A DNA stretch of 64,000 bases from Microbacterium sp. SA39. GTDB lineage: Bacteria > Actinomycetota > Actinomycetes > Actinomycetales > Microbacteriaceae. The stretch is taken from positions 62,001-126,000 of the forward strand of contig NZ_JXRU01000036.1 in assembly GCF_000967865.1 (NCBI RefSeq), read 5' to 3'. A model generated the notes under the pieces. It did not search any database. It was not told where the DNA came from and saw only the letters and a program-made list of their open reading frames with translations. This document shows, piece after piece, positions 49,277 to 61,587 of the stretch. The translations under genes and the position numbers were made by a program. Position 1 is the stretch's first letter; every line of letters starts with the position of its first letter.

Positions 49277-50968
49277 ATGATCCGTAACGGAAAGCGCAAG
49301 ATCGCGCTCACCGCCGTCGCAGGGGCATCCGTCCTCGCCATGGGCCTCACCGCCTGCGGCACCGGCGGCAGCGGCGACGACGGCAACGCCGACGGCGACC
49401 GGGCCCTTCGGGTCTGGGCCGGCAGCCAGACGCCCATCACCGCCAACTACAACCCGTTCGCCCCGACCGTGCTCCACGGCGCGCTCGGACCCATCTACGA
49501 GCCGCTGTTCTTCTTCAACAAGACGGCCGACTCCGAGCCCGTGGGCCTGATCGGCGACTCGTACGAGTACAACGAGGACGGCACGGTGATCACGATCACC
49601 ATCAAGCCCGACCTGAAGTGGAGCGACGGAGAGCCCCTCACGGCGAAGGACGTCGCGTTCTCCTTCAACTACGAGGCGAACAACCCCGAGGGCAACGGAC
49701 TCGTGTCGGCCGAGGCCACCGACGACACCACCGTCGTGCTGACCTACTCGGCCGCGCAGTACACCACCGAGTTCCAGCGCCTCGGCTCGACCTACATCCT
49801 GCCCGAGCACATCTGGTCCGAGGTCACCGACTTCGCGAACTTCGCGAACGAGGAGCCGGTCGGCTCCGGCGCCTATGTCGTCGACAAGACCACCAGCGAG
49901 TCGTACACCCTTGTGGCGAACGAGAACTTCCGCGGCGCGGACGAGCTCGGGGTCAAGAAGGTCCAGTACATCGCGGTCGACAACAACCAGACCGCGCAGG
50001 ACCTGCTCGCCGCCGGTGAGCTCGACTGGACCGGCATGTTCATCCCGAACCCGGACGATGTGACCGGCAACGGCAAGATCGACTGGGTCAACACGCCGCA
50101 GGACCCGACCGTCCTCTACACGTGCTCGAACGCCGAGCTCGGCTGCACCGGCCCGCAGACCGATGTCGCCGTGCGTCAGGCGCTCAACGTCGCGATCGAT
50201 CGCGCCACGATCAAGGACAAGGCGTTCGTCGGACTCACCGGCGACATCTCGCCGACGTACGCTCTTCTCCCGCGTGACGAGAAGTGGGTCGCGGATGCCG
50301 CCAACGAGGTCAGCCCCCAGGAGGCGGACGCCGCTGAGGCGGGCGCGATCCTCGAGGCCGCCGGCTACACGAAGGACGGCGACTTCTACGCGAAGGACGG
50401 CGTTCCGCTCGAGCTGACGCTGACCTCGGTCGACGGCTGGACCGACTACAACGACGCAGCCAAGCTGATCGCCGAGCAGGCGGCAGCCGCCGGCATCAAG
50501 ATCACGGCCTCCACGGTGCAGTGGCAGGAGTTCTCCGACTCCCGTCAGGGTGGCGACTTCCAGCTGATCGTCGGTGGAATGATCGGCACCTCGGTCGCCG
50601 ACCCGTTCCAGATCTACCGCGACTGGTTCGGCGGCACGGACGTGCAGTCGACGAGCCCGGTGGGCACCGAGGTTCCGGCCGGCCGCTGGAACTTCAGCCG
50701 CTACAGCAACCCGACGGTCGACGCCGCCATCCAGTCGGCGATCAGCACGGATGACGAGGCCGAGAAGAAGGCGCTGTACGGCACGATCCAGACCGAGATC
50801 GTGAAGGACCTGCCCTACATCCCGCTCGTGATCAACGCCACCCAGACGTTCTACAACACGCAGGACTACACGGGCTGGCCGACCGAGGAGGACATGTACG
50901 CCTTCCCGCCGTCCTGGGGTGCCATCGCGGCAGGCTACGTCCTGACGCAGCTGCAGCCGGCGAAGTAG
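49277..50968 (+). CDS. ABC transporter substrate-binding lipoprotein, family 5
   Basis: 563 residues. Lipoprotein signal: basic start, hydrophobic core ALTAVAGASVLAMGL and lipobox LTAC (Cys27). The family 5 pattern follows: YNPFAPTVLHGALGPIYEPLFFFN, VITITIKPDLKWSDGEPLTAKDVAFSFNYEANNP, VRQALNVAIDRATI and QTEIVKDLPYIPLVINATQTFYN. Such proteins catch peptides, nickel complexes or oligosaccharides outside the cell. AGAGGAAA precedes the ATG. It heads a complete five-gene transporter operon. Confidence 0.95.
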   Translation: MIRNGKRKIALTAVAGASVLAMGLTACGTGGSGDDGNADGDRALRVWAGSQTPITANYNPFAPTVLHGALGPIYEPLFFFNKTADSEPVGLIGDSYEYNEDGTVITITIKPDLKWSDGEPLTAKDVAFSFNYEANNPEGNGLVSAEATDDTTVVLTYSAAQYTTEFQRLGSTYILPEHIWSEVTDFANFANEEPVGSGAYVVDKTTSESYTLVANENFRGADELGVKKVQYIAVDNNQTAQDLLAAGELDWTGMFIPNPDDVTGNGKIDWVNTPQDPTVLYTCSNAELGCTGPQTDVAVRQALNVAIDRATIKDKAFVGLTGDISPTYALLPRDEKWVADAANEVSPQEADAAEAGAILEAAGYTKDGDFYAKDGVPLELTLTSVDGWTDYNDAAKLIAEQAAAAGIKITASTVQWQEFSDSRQGGDFQLIVGGMIGTSVADPFQIYRDWFGGTDVQSTSPVGTEVPAGRWNFSRYSNPTVDAAIQSAISTDDEAEKKALYGTIQTEIVKDLPYIPLVINATQTFYNTQDYTGWPTEEDMYAFPPSWGAIAAGYVLTQLQPAK

Positions 50969-50999
50969 CAGAAGGGGTGGGGAAGCAGGAAGCAGTGAC

Positions 51000-51995
51000 A
51001 TGAAGTTCTATGCACGACGAATCGGGTTCTACGCGTTCACGCTCTGGGCCGCGATCTCACTCAACTTCCTGCTTCCCCGGCTCATGCCGGGGAACCCGGC
51101 CGACATCATGATCGCCAAGATGCAGCGGGCGGGTGGCGAGATCTCCGAGACCACCATCCGCAACATCAAACTGCTGCTCGGCGGTGATGATGCGTCTCTG
51201 TGGGAGCAGTACCTGGCCTACTGGGGTCGCATGTTCCGCGGTGATCTCGGGATCTCGGTGACGAAGTACCCCACTCCGGTGACGGAGCTCATCGCCGGCG
51301 CTCTTCCCTGGACGCTCATCCTGGTCGGCACCGCGACCGTGATCTCCTTCATCCTCGGTGTCGCGCTCGGCGCCTGGGCGGGCTGGAAGCGGGGCACCTG
51401 GGTCGATCACCTGATCCCGGCGACGACGGTGCTCCAGTCGATCCCGTACTTCTGGATGGCGCTCATCCTGGTCGCCGTGTTCGCGGTGGGACTCGGATGG
51501 TTCCCGATCTTCGGCGGCTACGACGTCTTCGACTTCCCCGAGGGACCCGAGCCGACCTGGGCGTTCTTCTCCGATGCGCTGGCCCATTCGATCCTCCCCG
51601 CCCTCACGATCGTGATCAGCTCGGTCGGCGGCTGGATGTTCGGCATGCGCAACATGATGGTCGCGACCATGGCGGAGGACTACGTGCTCACCGCGGAGGC
51701 CAAGGGTCTCCGGCCCCGCCGCATCCTCACCACCTACGCCTCCCGGAACGCCGCGATCCCGTCGATCGCCGGCTTCTCGATCACCCTGGGCTTCGTCGTC
51801 TCAGGCTCCATCGTCATGGAACAGGTGTTCACCTACCCCGGCATCGGGAAGCTGATGTTCCAGGCCGTGACGAACAACGATTACGCCCTGATGCAGGGGC
51901 TGTTCCTCGTGATCACGATCACCGTGCTCGCCGCCAACTTCTTCATGGACCTCGTCTATGGCTTCATCGACCCGAGGGCTCGCCAGAATGTCTGA
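51000..51995 (+). CDS. ABC transporter permease, DppB/OppB type
   Basis: 331 residues with six membrane helices. The DppB N-terminal block is FYAFTLWAAISLNFLLPRLMPGNPADIM, followed by a large extracytoplasmic loop (about 40-95). The coupling motif (EAA loop) is EDYVLTAEAKGLRPRRILTTYASRNAAIPSIAGF. The end is the usual FFMDLVYGFIDPRARQNV. It overlaps the next permease by 8 bases. Confidence 0.95.
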   Translation: MKFYARRIGFYAFTLWAAISLNFLLPRLMPGNPADIMIAKMQRAGGEISETTIRNIKLLLGGDDASLWEQYLAYWGRMFRGDLGISVTKYPTPVTELIAGALPWTLILVGTATVISFILGVALGAWAGWKRGTWVDHLIPATTVLQSIPYFWMALILVAVFAVGLGWFPIFGGYDVFDFPEGPEPTWAFFSDALAHSILPALTIVISSVGGWMFGMRNMMVATMAEDYVLTAEAKGLRPRRILTTYASRNAAIPSIAGFSITLGFVVSGSIVMEQVFTYPGIGKLMFQAVTNNDYALMQGLFLVITITVLAANFFMDLVYGFIDPRARQNV

Positions 51996-52971
51996 TCCGC
52001 AGAACACCGCCGGACTCCTGACCGTCGAGGAGCAGCCGATGACGTCGCCGGCCAGCACGGTCTCGCTCGCGACGCAGCAGGGGCGCAAGCGCCGCATCCT
52101 CCCCAGCACCTCTCCGAAGTTCATCGTCGGCATCGTGCTCGTGGTGGCCACCGTGCTGTTCGCGGTCATCGCGCCGCTCTTCACGCAAGACCCCCGCAGC
52201 ACCGCGAACCCGGCCCTGCAACCGCCCTCGGCGGAGCACTGGCTCGGCACGACGAAGCTCGGCAACGACATGTTCGCCCAGCTCGCGATCGGCGCCCAGG
52301 GCTCACTACTGGTCGGACTCGTCGCCAGCGTCATCGCGATCGTGCTGTCGCTCGTCTTCGGCGTCCTCGCCGGGTACCTGGGTGGATGGCGGGAAGACGG
52401 TCTCGCCCTCATCACCAACGTGATGATCGTGATCCCCGCGCTTCCGCTGGTCATGGTGATCGCGTCGTTCGTGCCGCAGCGCACGTGGCAGCTGGTCGCC
52501 ATCTTCCTCGGCGTCACCTCGTGGGCAGGGGCCGCCTACGTGCTCCGTCTGCAGACGCGATCGCTGCGGACGCGAGACTACGTCTACGCATCGAAGGTCG
52601 CGGGGGAGCGGTCCTTCCGGGTGATCCTCGTCGAGATCATGCCCAACCTCCTGCCGCTGCTGACCGCGCAGTTCCTCTTCGCCCTCATCTTCGCGATCCT
52701 CGGCGAAGCCGGGCTCTCGTACCTCGGTCTCGGACCGACGGACTCGATCACGTGGGGGACGATCCTCAACGACGCGCAGTCCGGACAGGCGCTCGGCCGA
52801 GGTGCGTGGTGGTGGTTCGTTCCCCCGGGCATCATGATCGCGCTGCTCGGCGCCGGACTCGCGCTGATCAACTTCGCGATCGACGAGGTCATCAACCCGA
52901 AGCTCCGCAACGCTCCCGACGCGGCGCGTCGCGTGCGCAAGGCCGCCAAGACCAAGGGGGTCACCGCATGA
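51988..52971 (+). CDS. ABC transporter permease, DppC/OppC type
   Basis: 327 residues from ATG 51988, which overlaps the first permease stop. The N-terminal about 35 residues are polar. The DppC features follow: HWLGTTKLGNDMFAQLAIGAQGSLLVGLVASVIAIVLSLVFGVLAGYLGG, then the EAA loop RDYVYASKVAGERSFRVILVEIMPNL, and AGLSYLGLGPTDSITWGTILNDA. It ends INPKLRNAPDAARRVRKAAKTKGVTA. It pairs with the DppB-type protein. Confidence 0.95.
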   Translation: MSDPQNTAGLLTVEEQPMTSPASTVSLATQQGRKRRILPSTSPKFIVGIVLVVATVLFAVIAPLFTQDPRSTANPALQPPSAEHWLGTTKLGNDMFAQLAIGAQGSLLVGLVASVIAIVLSLVFGVLAGYLGGWREDGLALITNVMIVIPALPLVMVIASFVPQRTWQLVAIFLGVTSWAGAAYVLRLQTRSLRTRDYVYASKVAGERSFRVILVEIMPNLLPLLTAQFLFALIFAILGEAGLSYLGLGPTDSITWGTILNDAQSGQALGRGAWWWFVPPGIMIALLGAGLALINFAIDEVINPKLRNAPDAARRVRKAAKTKGVTA

Positions 52972-53819
52972 CCGAGGCAGTGCTGACCGCAACCAACGTG
53001 TCGATCGAGTACGAGGTCGATCCGCCCGTCAAAGCTGTGCGCAACGTGTCGCTGACGCTGCACCGGGGCGAGATCCTGGGCCTCGCGGGCGAATCCGGGT
53101 GTGGCAAGACGACGCTCGCCTACGGGATGAATCGCCTCCTCAAGGCGCCGGCACTGATGACGAGCGGCGAGATCGTGTTCCACGACCGCGACGGGCACGA
53201 CATCGACATCGTGGGGTTGAGCGGGGACGGCCTCAGAGCGTTCCGCTGGGACAAGATCTCGATGGTCTTCCAGGGAGCGATGAACTCGCTCAACCCGGTG
53301 ATCGACGTGAAGGCGCAGATCTTCGACATCTTCGACACCCACCGCCCCGGCATGTCGAAGAAGGCGAAGAAGGAGCGGGCTGAAGAGCTGCTCACGCTGG
53401 TCGGGGTCGACCCGAGCCGGCTGACGAGCTTCCCGCACGAACTCTCGGGCGGCATGCGACAGCGCATGATGATCGCGATGGCCTTGGCCCTCGATCCGCA
53501 GGTCATGATCATGGACGAGCCGACCACCGCTCTCGACGTCGTCGTACAGCGCGGCATCATCCGCGAGATCATGCGGTTGCGCGAGCGTCTCGGGTTCGCG
53601 GTCATCTTCATCACCCACGACCTGCCGATGCTGATCGAGATCAGCGACCGGATCGCGGTGATGCTGCAGGGACAGATCGTCGAGCAGGGCACGGCGGAGC
53701 AGATCTACCGGACCCCGCAGCACGAGTACACGAAGAAGCTGCTGTCGAGTTTCCCCTCGCTGAAGGGGGAGCGCGGCGACTTCGTCCGCACCGGCGTCAG
53801 CCAGGAGGGGACCCGATGA
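52968..53819 (+). CDS. ABC transporter ATPase, DppD/OppD type
   Basis: 283 residues from ATG 52968, overlapping the permease by 4 bases. Walker A GESGCGKTTLAYGM (about 41-54), Q-loop FQGAMNSLNPV, signature ELSGGMRQRMMIAMAL, Walker B VMIMDEPTTALD, H-loop FITHDLPM. The C-terminal iron-sulfur-like cysteine motif of many DppD proteins is not present; the tail ends SLKGERGDFVRTG. It forms a heterodimer with the DppF-type protein. Confidence 0.95.
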   Translation: MTEAVLTATNVSIEYEVDPPVKAVRNVSLTLHRGEILGLAGESGCGKTTLAYGMNRLLKAPALMTSGEIVFHDRDGHDIDIVGLSGDGLRAFRWDKISMVFQGAMNSLNPVIDVKAQIFDIFDTHRPGMSKKAKKERAEELLTLVGVDPSRLTSFPHELSGGMRQRMMIAMALALDPQVMIMDEPTTALDVVVQRGIIREIMRLRERLGFAVIFITHDLPMLIEISDRIAVMLQGQIVEQGTAEQIYRTPQHEYTKKLLSSFPSLKGERGDFVRTGVSQEGTR

Positions 53820-54679
53820 GCATCAAGGCGGATGCCGCGCGCGGCACGGGCACGCTGGAGGCACGGAACCTCACCAAGGACTTCCACCTGCGCTCCGGCT
53901 TCAAGACCACGGTGCTGCACGCGGTCAAGGACGTGTCGTTCACGCTCGAGCCGGGCCGGACGGTCGCGCTCGTCGGCGAGTCGGGCTCGGGCAAGTCGAC
54001 GATCGCCCGGATGCTGATGAAGCTGGAGACGCCGACGAGCGGAGAGATCCTCCTCGACGGCAAGCCGTCCGGCACTCGCGGTGGTGCGCTGGAGCGGTAT
54101 CGCTCGGACGTGCAGATGGTGTTCCAGGACCCGTTCGCCTCGCTGAACCCGTTCCACACGATCGTTCATCACCTGGAGCGGCCCATCCGGCTGCATCATC
54201 CCGAACTCAGCCGCGCCGAGGTGCGCGAACGAGCCGTGCAGCTGCTGGAACGCGTGCGGCTCACCCCGGGCGAGAGCTTCGCGGAACGCCGCCCGCACGA
54301 GCTGTCGGGCGGACAGCGGCAGCGTGTGGCGATCGCGCGGGCCCTCGCACCGGGGGCGCGGTTCATCGTGGCTGACGAGCCGGTGTCGATGCTCGACGTG
54401 TCGATCCGTCTCGGGGTGCTGAACCTCCTCGCCGATCTGCAGCGCGAGGAGAACCTCGGCGTGCTGTACATCACTCACGACCTGGCGACCGCCCGGCACT
54501 TCTCCGACGAGATCATGGTGCTCTACAAGGGCGACGTGGTCGAGCGCGGCCCCGCCGACGAGGTCATCCTCAACCCGCAGCACGAGTACACGACGACGCT
54601 CCTCGGCGCGGCTCCCGAGCCCGACAACCTCGGCAAGCTGCGCGATGAGGTGCGGGCCGAGCTCGGCATCGTAGGCTGA
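53816..54679 (+). CDS. ABC transporter ATPase, DppF/OppF type
   Basis: 287 residues from ATG 53816 (4-base overlap). Walker A GESGSGKSTIARML (about 57-70), Q-loop FQDPFASLNPFHT, signature ELSGGQRQRVAIARAL, FIVADEPVSMLDVSIRLGVLNLL and H-loop YITHDLATARHF. The C-terminal oligopeptide domain has NPQHEYTTTLLGAAPEPDNL. It completes the importer. A weak hairpin follows. Confidence 0.95.
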   Translation: MSIKADAARGTGTLEARNLTKDFHLRSGFKTTVLHAVKDVSFTLEPGRTVALVGESGSGKSTIARMLMKLETPTSGEILLDGKPSGTRGGALERYRSDVQMVFQDPFASLNPFHTIVHHLERPIRLHHPELSRAEVRERAVQLLERVRLTPGESFAERRPHELSGGQRQRVAIARALAPGARFIVADEPVSMLDVSIRLGVLNLLADLQREENLGVLYITHDLATARHFSDEIMVLYKGDVVERGPADEVILNPQHEYTTTLLGAAPEPDNLGKLRDEVRAELGIVG

Positions 54680-54689
54680 CGGGGCGACT

Positions 54690-54713
54690 CCGGTCGCACT
54701 TTCTGGCGACCGG
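54690..54713 (+). terminator. Short hairpin after the first oligopeptide operon
   Basis: CCGGTCGC and GCGACCGG, an 8-bp stem with an 8-nt loop containing CTTTCT. A weak terminator candidate. Confidence 0.4.
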
Positions 54714-54744
54714 AACGCGCTCTCGGCTGCCGAGGGTCTCGGGC

Positions 54745-54750
54745 TAGACT
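54745..54750 (+). promoter_or_regulatory. -10 box of the gcv operon and its riboswitch
   Basis: TAGACT, about 36 nt before the first aptamer. Confidence 0.5.
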
Positions 54751-54782
54751 GAACCCACAACTGAAGACAGGCCGAATGACCC

Positions 54783-55125
54783 CCGCGGGAGAGCCCCGGC
54801 GAACGCAGCCGGGCACCGAAGGAGCAAGCCTCCCCGCCAATCTCTCAGGTAACGCGTACCGCGCGGTTCCGGCCACTCTGAAAAGCGATTTCGAGCGCAG
54901 CAAGAAATCGGGTTGAGCGAAGGCGTCCGCGCCCGAGTCGAAACCCCGGTGAGACGAGTTCCGCGAGTCTCCCCGTTCTTGCTCTCGGTCTGAGAGTCGA
55001 GTGAATCCCGAGGCGTTTCGTCTCGCTCCGCTCGCTCAACGACCGAACGTGAAGAAGTCCGCCGACGGTGAAAGCCCCCCAGGTGCGGGTGAAGCTCTCA
55101 GGCCCATGACAGAGGGGGAGTTCCG
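54783..55125 (+). ncRNA. Tandem glycine riboswitch upstream of gcvT
   Basis: Aptamer 1 (about 54786-54880) shows the conserved blocks GGGAGAG (54787), CCGAAGGAGCAAG (54816) and CTCTCAGGTAAC (54842), ending CCACTCTG. A second aptamer is indicated by GACGGTGAAAGC (55064) and GCTCTCAGGCCCATGACAGA with GGGGGAG (55094-55120); its 5' strand is probably TGAGAG at about 54991. About 110 nt separate the two, and the second aptamer holds an inserted repeat (55012-55042). Glycine riboswitches of this type usually turn on gcv genes when glycine is high. No gene occupies 54680-55173. Confidence 0.85.
55012..55042. repeat. 31-nt element in the riboswitch, identical to the nadB copy
   Basis: It is identical over 31 bases, in inverted orientation, to 45775-45805. 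Part of it is GTCTCGCTCCGCTCGCTCAA. Confidence 0.85.
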
Positions 55126-55173
55126 AGGAACGTCGATGCCGCCGTTCCGCCCGTACCAGCCCGGGAGAACTCC

Positions 55174-56358
55174 ATGTCCGACCCCCGCTACACCCCGCTG
55201 CGAGAGCGCCACGAGGCACTCGGCGCCTCGTTCACCGACTTCGGCGGCTGGCAGATGCCGGTGCGCTACACCTCCGACCTCGCCGAGCACCACGCCGTGC
55301 GTCAGGCCGCGGGCATCTTCGACATCTCGCACATGGCCGAGTTCCTCGTCACGGGCGAGAGCGCGGGGGAATTCCTCGACTACGCGCTCGCCGGTCGCCT
55401 CTCGGCGATGCCCGTCGGCAAGGCGAAGTACTCCCTGATGCTCTCCGACGCAGGCGGCATCGTCGACGATGTGATCGTCTACCGTCTCGCCGACGACCGG
55501 TACCTCGTGATCGCGAACGCAGGCAACCGAGGGTTTGTCGATGCAGCCTTCGCCAAACGCATCCGCTCCTTCCCCTCGCTCATCGAACGGCAGTCTCCGG
55601 CGCGGGCGGAGGGCGAGGAGCGCAGCTTCGCCGGCTTCCTGGGGGATCGGGGGGTCGATGTCGAGGACGTGTCCGAGTCCTTCGCCCTCATCGCCGTCCA
55701 GGGGCCCGCCGCCGAGGCCATCGTCGCCGCGACCGCCGGGATCACCGATGTCTCGACGCCGTGGGAGGCGCAGAAGTACTACGCCTGGGCCGATGCGCGC
55801 TTCGAGGGCGAGTCGCTGCTGCTCGCCCGCACCGGATACACCGGAGAGGACGGCTTCGAGCTGCTGGTGCGCGCCGCCGACGCACCGGTCCTGTGGGATG
55901 CGCTGATGACGGCCGGAGAGCCCCACGGCCTCGTGCCCGCCGGACTCGCCGCGCGGGACACGCTCCGCCTCGAGGCGGGGATGCCGCTGTACGGCCACGA
56001 GCTGACCACCGAGACGAAGCCTGCGCAGGCCGGCCTCGGTCGTGTCGTCGTGTCCGAGAAGGAGAGCTTCGTCGGGAAGGATGCCGTCGCCGCGGCATCA
56101 GGTGCGCCCGTCCTCGTTGGCCTCGTGGCCGAGGGCAAGCGCGCCGGCCGCGCCGGCTACGCCGTGGAGGATGCCGACGGCGCCATGATCGGCGAGATCA
56201 CCAGCGGAGCCCTCAGCCCGACCCTCGGCCATCCGATCGCGATGGCCTACGTGACCCCTTCTTCCGCGGAAGAGGGAACCGCAGTATTCCTTGATGTGCG
56301 GGGGACGAAGATCCCCGCGACCGTGACCGCCCTGCCTTTCTACCGGAGGATGAAATGA
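55174..56358 (+). CDS. gcvT: Glycine cleavage system T protein (aminomethyltransferase)
   Basis: 394 residues. It moves the methylene group from the H protein to tetrahydrofolate and releases ammonia. Conserved blocks: [26 protein letters not shown] at the start, [23 protein letters not shown] (family signature), [21 protein letters not shown] with the folate-binding Asp, [35 protein letters not shown]. The C-terminal barrel from about residue 290 is complete. It is controlled by the glycine riboswitch just upstream and overlaps gcvH by 4 bases. Confidence 0.97.
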   Translation: MSDPRYTPLRERHEALGASFTDFGGWQMPVRYTSDLAEHHAVRQAAGIFDISHMAEFLVTGESAGEFLDYALAGRLSAMPVGKAKYSLMLSDAGGIVDDVIVYRLADDRYLVIANAGNRGFVDAAFAKRIRSFPSLIERQSPARAEGEERSFAGFLGDRGVDVEDVSESFALIAVQGPAAEAIVAATAGITDVSTPWEAQKYYAWADARFEGESLLLARTGYTGEDGFELLVRAADAPVLWDALMTAGEPHGLVPAGLAARDTLRLEAGMPLYGHELTTETKPAQAGLGRVVVSEKESFVGKDAVAAASGAPVLVGLVAEGKRAGRAGYAVEDADGAMIGEITSGALSPTLGHPIAMAYVTPSSAEEGTAVFLDVRGTKIPATVTALPFYRRMK

Positions 56359-56732
56359 CCGATCTCAGCGCGCTGAAGTACACCGAAGAGCACGAGTGGA
56401 TCGCCGTCGCCGGCGATACGGTCACGGTCGGCATCACCGACTACGCCGCCGAGAAGCTGGGCGATGTCGTGTTCGTCGAGCTGCCCGCCGTCGGCACCGA
56501 GCTCACCGCCGGCGCGATCGTCGGAGAGATCGAGTCGACCAAGTCCGTGGGCGAGCTGTACGCGCCCGTCGCCGGCACGGTCGTCGAGATCAACGACGCC
56601 GCCGTCGACGACCCCTCGCTGGTCAACGCCGAGCCCTTCGAGGGCGGGTGGCTGATCAAGGTGTCCGTCGCCGACGGCGCTCTCGACGGCCTGCTCGACC
56701 GCGACGCCTACGTCGCCCTGACGGAGGGCTGA
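56355..56732 (+). CDS. gcvH: Glycine cleavage system H protein
   Basis: 125 residues. The lipoyl carrier of the complex. The lipoylated lysine is K63 in [19 protein letters not shown], in the standard position. The rest ([36 protein letters not shown] and [11 protein letters not shown]) is typical. It overlaps gcvT by 4 bases (ATGA); gcvP starts 7 bases downstream. Confidence 0.98.
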   Translation: MTDLSALKYTEEHEWIAVAGDTVTVGITDYAAEKLGDVVFVELPAVGTELTAGAIVGEIESTKSVGELYAPVAGTVVEINDAAVDDPSLVNAEPFEGGWLIKVSVADGALDGLLDRDAYVALTEG

Positions 56733-56739
56733 TCCGCCC

Positions 56740-59640
<2,901 letters not shown>

Positions 59641-59653
59641 ACAGGACGCTCGT

Positions 59654-59699
59654 CATGAAGCGGCGCCGCACCCCTGACGGGGTGCGGCGCCGTTTCATG
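59654..59699 (+). terminator. Terminator of the gcv operon
   Basis: Two 21-nt arms (59654-59674, 59679-59699), GCGGCGCCGCACCCC core, TGAC loop, with one G-T pair. GTTTC lies in the right arm. Confidence 0.85.
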
Positions 59700-59734
59700 C
59701 GTCCGAATGTTTCCCCCGTGTTAACGATGATCAC

Positions 59735-59762
59735 CACTCAGTAACGGTTCATTAGCTGAGTG
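59735..59762. promoter_or_regulatory. Inverted repeat upstream of the second oligopeptide operon
   Basis: CACTCAG and CTGAGTG, perfect 7-bp arms, 14 nt apart, 92 nt before the start codon. It is a candidate operator and unlike the one of the first operon. Confidence 0.45.
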
Positions 59763-59853
59763 CGATGTGTGTACGGGCGCGGGTTACTCTCGACTATCCC
59801 TACGCGTTCAACGGTGAGCGCGCAGTCTGAGTAATAGTCCAGGAGGACACAAA

Positions 59854-61488
59854 GTGAAGCGCAACAGAATCGCCCTCGCGGGCAGCGCATTTTTCCTGAT
59901 CGGCGCCTTGACTCTCGCGGGTTGCGCGAGCGGCGGCGGCAACGAGCCCACCGAGGAGACGTCATCCGGTGACGCCACGGCGGTCATCTCGGTCAACAAC
60001 ACCGAGCCGCAGAACCCGCTGATCCCGACGAACACCAACGAGGTCGGTGGCGGCCTCGTGCTGCAGAGCATCTTCGCCGGTCTGGTGTACTACGACGCCG
60101 AGGGCGCCGTGCACAACGACCTCGCCGAGTCCATCGAGACCGAGGACGCGCAGACCTTCACGATCAAGATCAAGGCCGACCAGACGTTCGCGAACGGCGA
60201 CCCGGTCGACGCCGAGTCGTTCGTCAACGCCTGGAACTACGGTGCGGCGCTCGACAACAAGCAGCTCTCGAGCTACTTCTTCGAGTCCATCGAGGGCTTC
60301 TCCTACGAAGAGAACGTCGCGGAGCTCTCCGGCCTGAAGGTCGTCGACGACCTCACCTTCACCGTCAAGCTCAAGCAGCCGGAGTCCGATTTCCCGCTGC
60401 GCCTCGGCTACACCGCGTTCTTCCCGCTGCCGGCAGCGGCGTGGGACGACCTCGAGGCCTTCGGCGAGAACCCGATCGGCAACGGACCGTACGTGTTCGC
60501 CGAAGAGGGTGCGTGGAAGCACAACGAGAGCATCGAGCTGATCAAGAACGAGGACTACACCGGTCCCCGCGAAGCCATGAACGGCGGCGTGGACATGAAG
60601 CTCTACGCCAGCACGGACGCGGCGTACGCCGACCTCCAGGGTGGCGAGCTCGACATCATCCAGGAGATCCCGGACACCGCTCTGCAGACCTTCGAGAGCG
60701 ACTTCCCGGACCGCACGGTGAATCAGCCCGCCGCGGCCAACGCCACCATCACCATCCCGGAGCGCCTCGAGCACTTCAGCGGTGAAGAGGGCCAGCTGCG
60801 CCGTGCGGCCATCTCGCACGCGATCGACCGTGAAGAGATCACCGACGTGGTCTTCAGCGGCACTCGCACCCCGGCGAAGGACTTCACGTCGCCGGTGATC
60901 GACGGCTACTCGGAGGACATCCCCGGTTCCGAGGTGCTCGAGTTCGACGCCGAGAAGGCGAAGGACCTGTGGGCCGAGGCCGACGCCATCGCGCCGTGGA
61001 CCGGCTCGTTCCAGATCCAGTACAACGCCGACGGCCCCAACCAGGGCTGGGTCGACGCCATCGCCAACCAGCTGAAGAACAACCTCGGCATCGAGGCATC
61101 GGGCAACCCGATCCCGACGTTCGCCGAGCACCGCACGCTGATCACCGAGCGTCAGTCGACCACCGCCTTCCGCACCGGATGGCAGTTCGACTACCCGTCG
61201 ATGTTCAACGGCCTCGGCCCGATCTTCGGCACCGGTGCAGGCTCGAACGACGGCGACTACTCGAACCCCGAGTTCGACGCACTCCTCGATGAGGGCGCAT
61301 CCGCTGCCGATGTCGAAGAGGGCATCACGAAGTTCCAGGAGGCGCAGGAGATCCTGTTCCAGGATCTGCCTGCCATCCCGCTCTGGTACACCAACGCCAT
61401 GGGCGCGTGGGGCGAGGACGTCGAGAACGTCGAGTTCGGCTGGGACACCTGGCCGATCCTCTACCAGGTCACGAAGGACGGCGAGTAA
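59854..61488 (+). CDS. ABC transporter substrate-binding lipoprotein, family 5 (second copy type)
   Basis: 544 residues. Lipoprotein signal with core IALAGSAFFLIGALTL and lipobox LAGC (Cys24). The family 5 pattern is clear: VNNTEPQNPLIPTNTNEVGGGLVLQSIFAGLVYYDAEGAVHNDLAESIE, TFTIKIKADQTFANGDPVDAESFVNAWNYGA, and RLEHFSGEEGQLRRAAISHAIDREEI; DLPAIPLWYTNAMGAWGEDVEN near the end. It resembles OppA/DppA oligopeptide binders, especially the OppA of actinobacteria. AGGAGGACACAAA stands before the GTG. It heads a second, separately regulated operon. Confidence 0.95.
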   Translation: MKRNRIALAGSAFFLIGALTLAGCASGGGNEPTEETSSGDATAVISVNNTEPQNPLIPTNTNEVGGGLVLQSIFAGLVYYDAEGAVHNDLAESIETEDAQTFTIKIKADQTFANGDPVDAESFVNAWNYGAALDNKQLSSYFFESIEGFSYEENVAELSGLKVVDDLTFTVKLKQPESDFPLRLGYTAFFPLPAAAWDDLEAFGENPIGNGPYVFAEEGAWKHNESIELIKNEDYTGPREAMNGGVDMKLYASTDAAYADLQGGELDIIQEIPDTALQTFESDFPDRTVNQPAAANATITIPERLEHFSGEEGQLRRAAISHAIDREEITDVVFSGTRTPAKDFTSPVIDGYSEDIPGSEVLEFDAEKAKDLWAEADAIAPWTGSFQIQYNADGPNQGWVDAIANQLKNNLGIEASGNPIPTFAEHRTLITERQSTTAFRTGWQFDYPSMFNGLGPIFGTGAGSNDGDYSNPEFDALLDEGASAADVEEGITKFQEAQEILFQDLPAIPLWYTNAMGAWGEDVENVEFGWDTWPILYQVTKDGE

Positions 61489-61587
61489 GCCTGACGGCAC
61501 TCACCTGTGAGGCGGTGACGATTCGTCGTCACCGCCTCGCGGGCTGTGTTCGTCACGCTTTTCCGCCTCCTCATAACGGGACCACAG

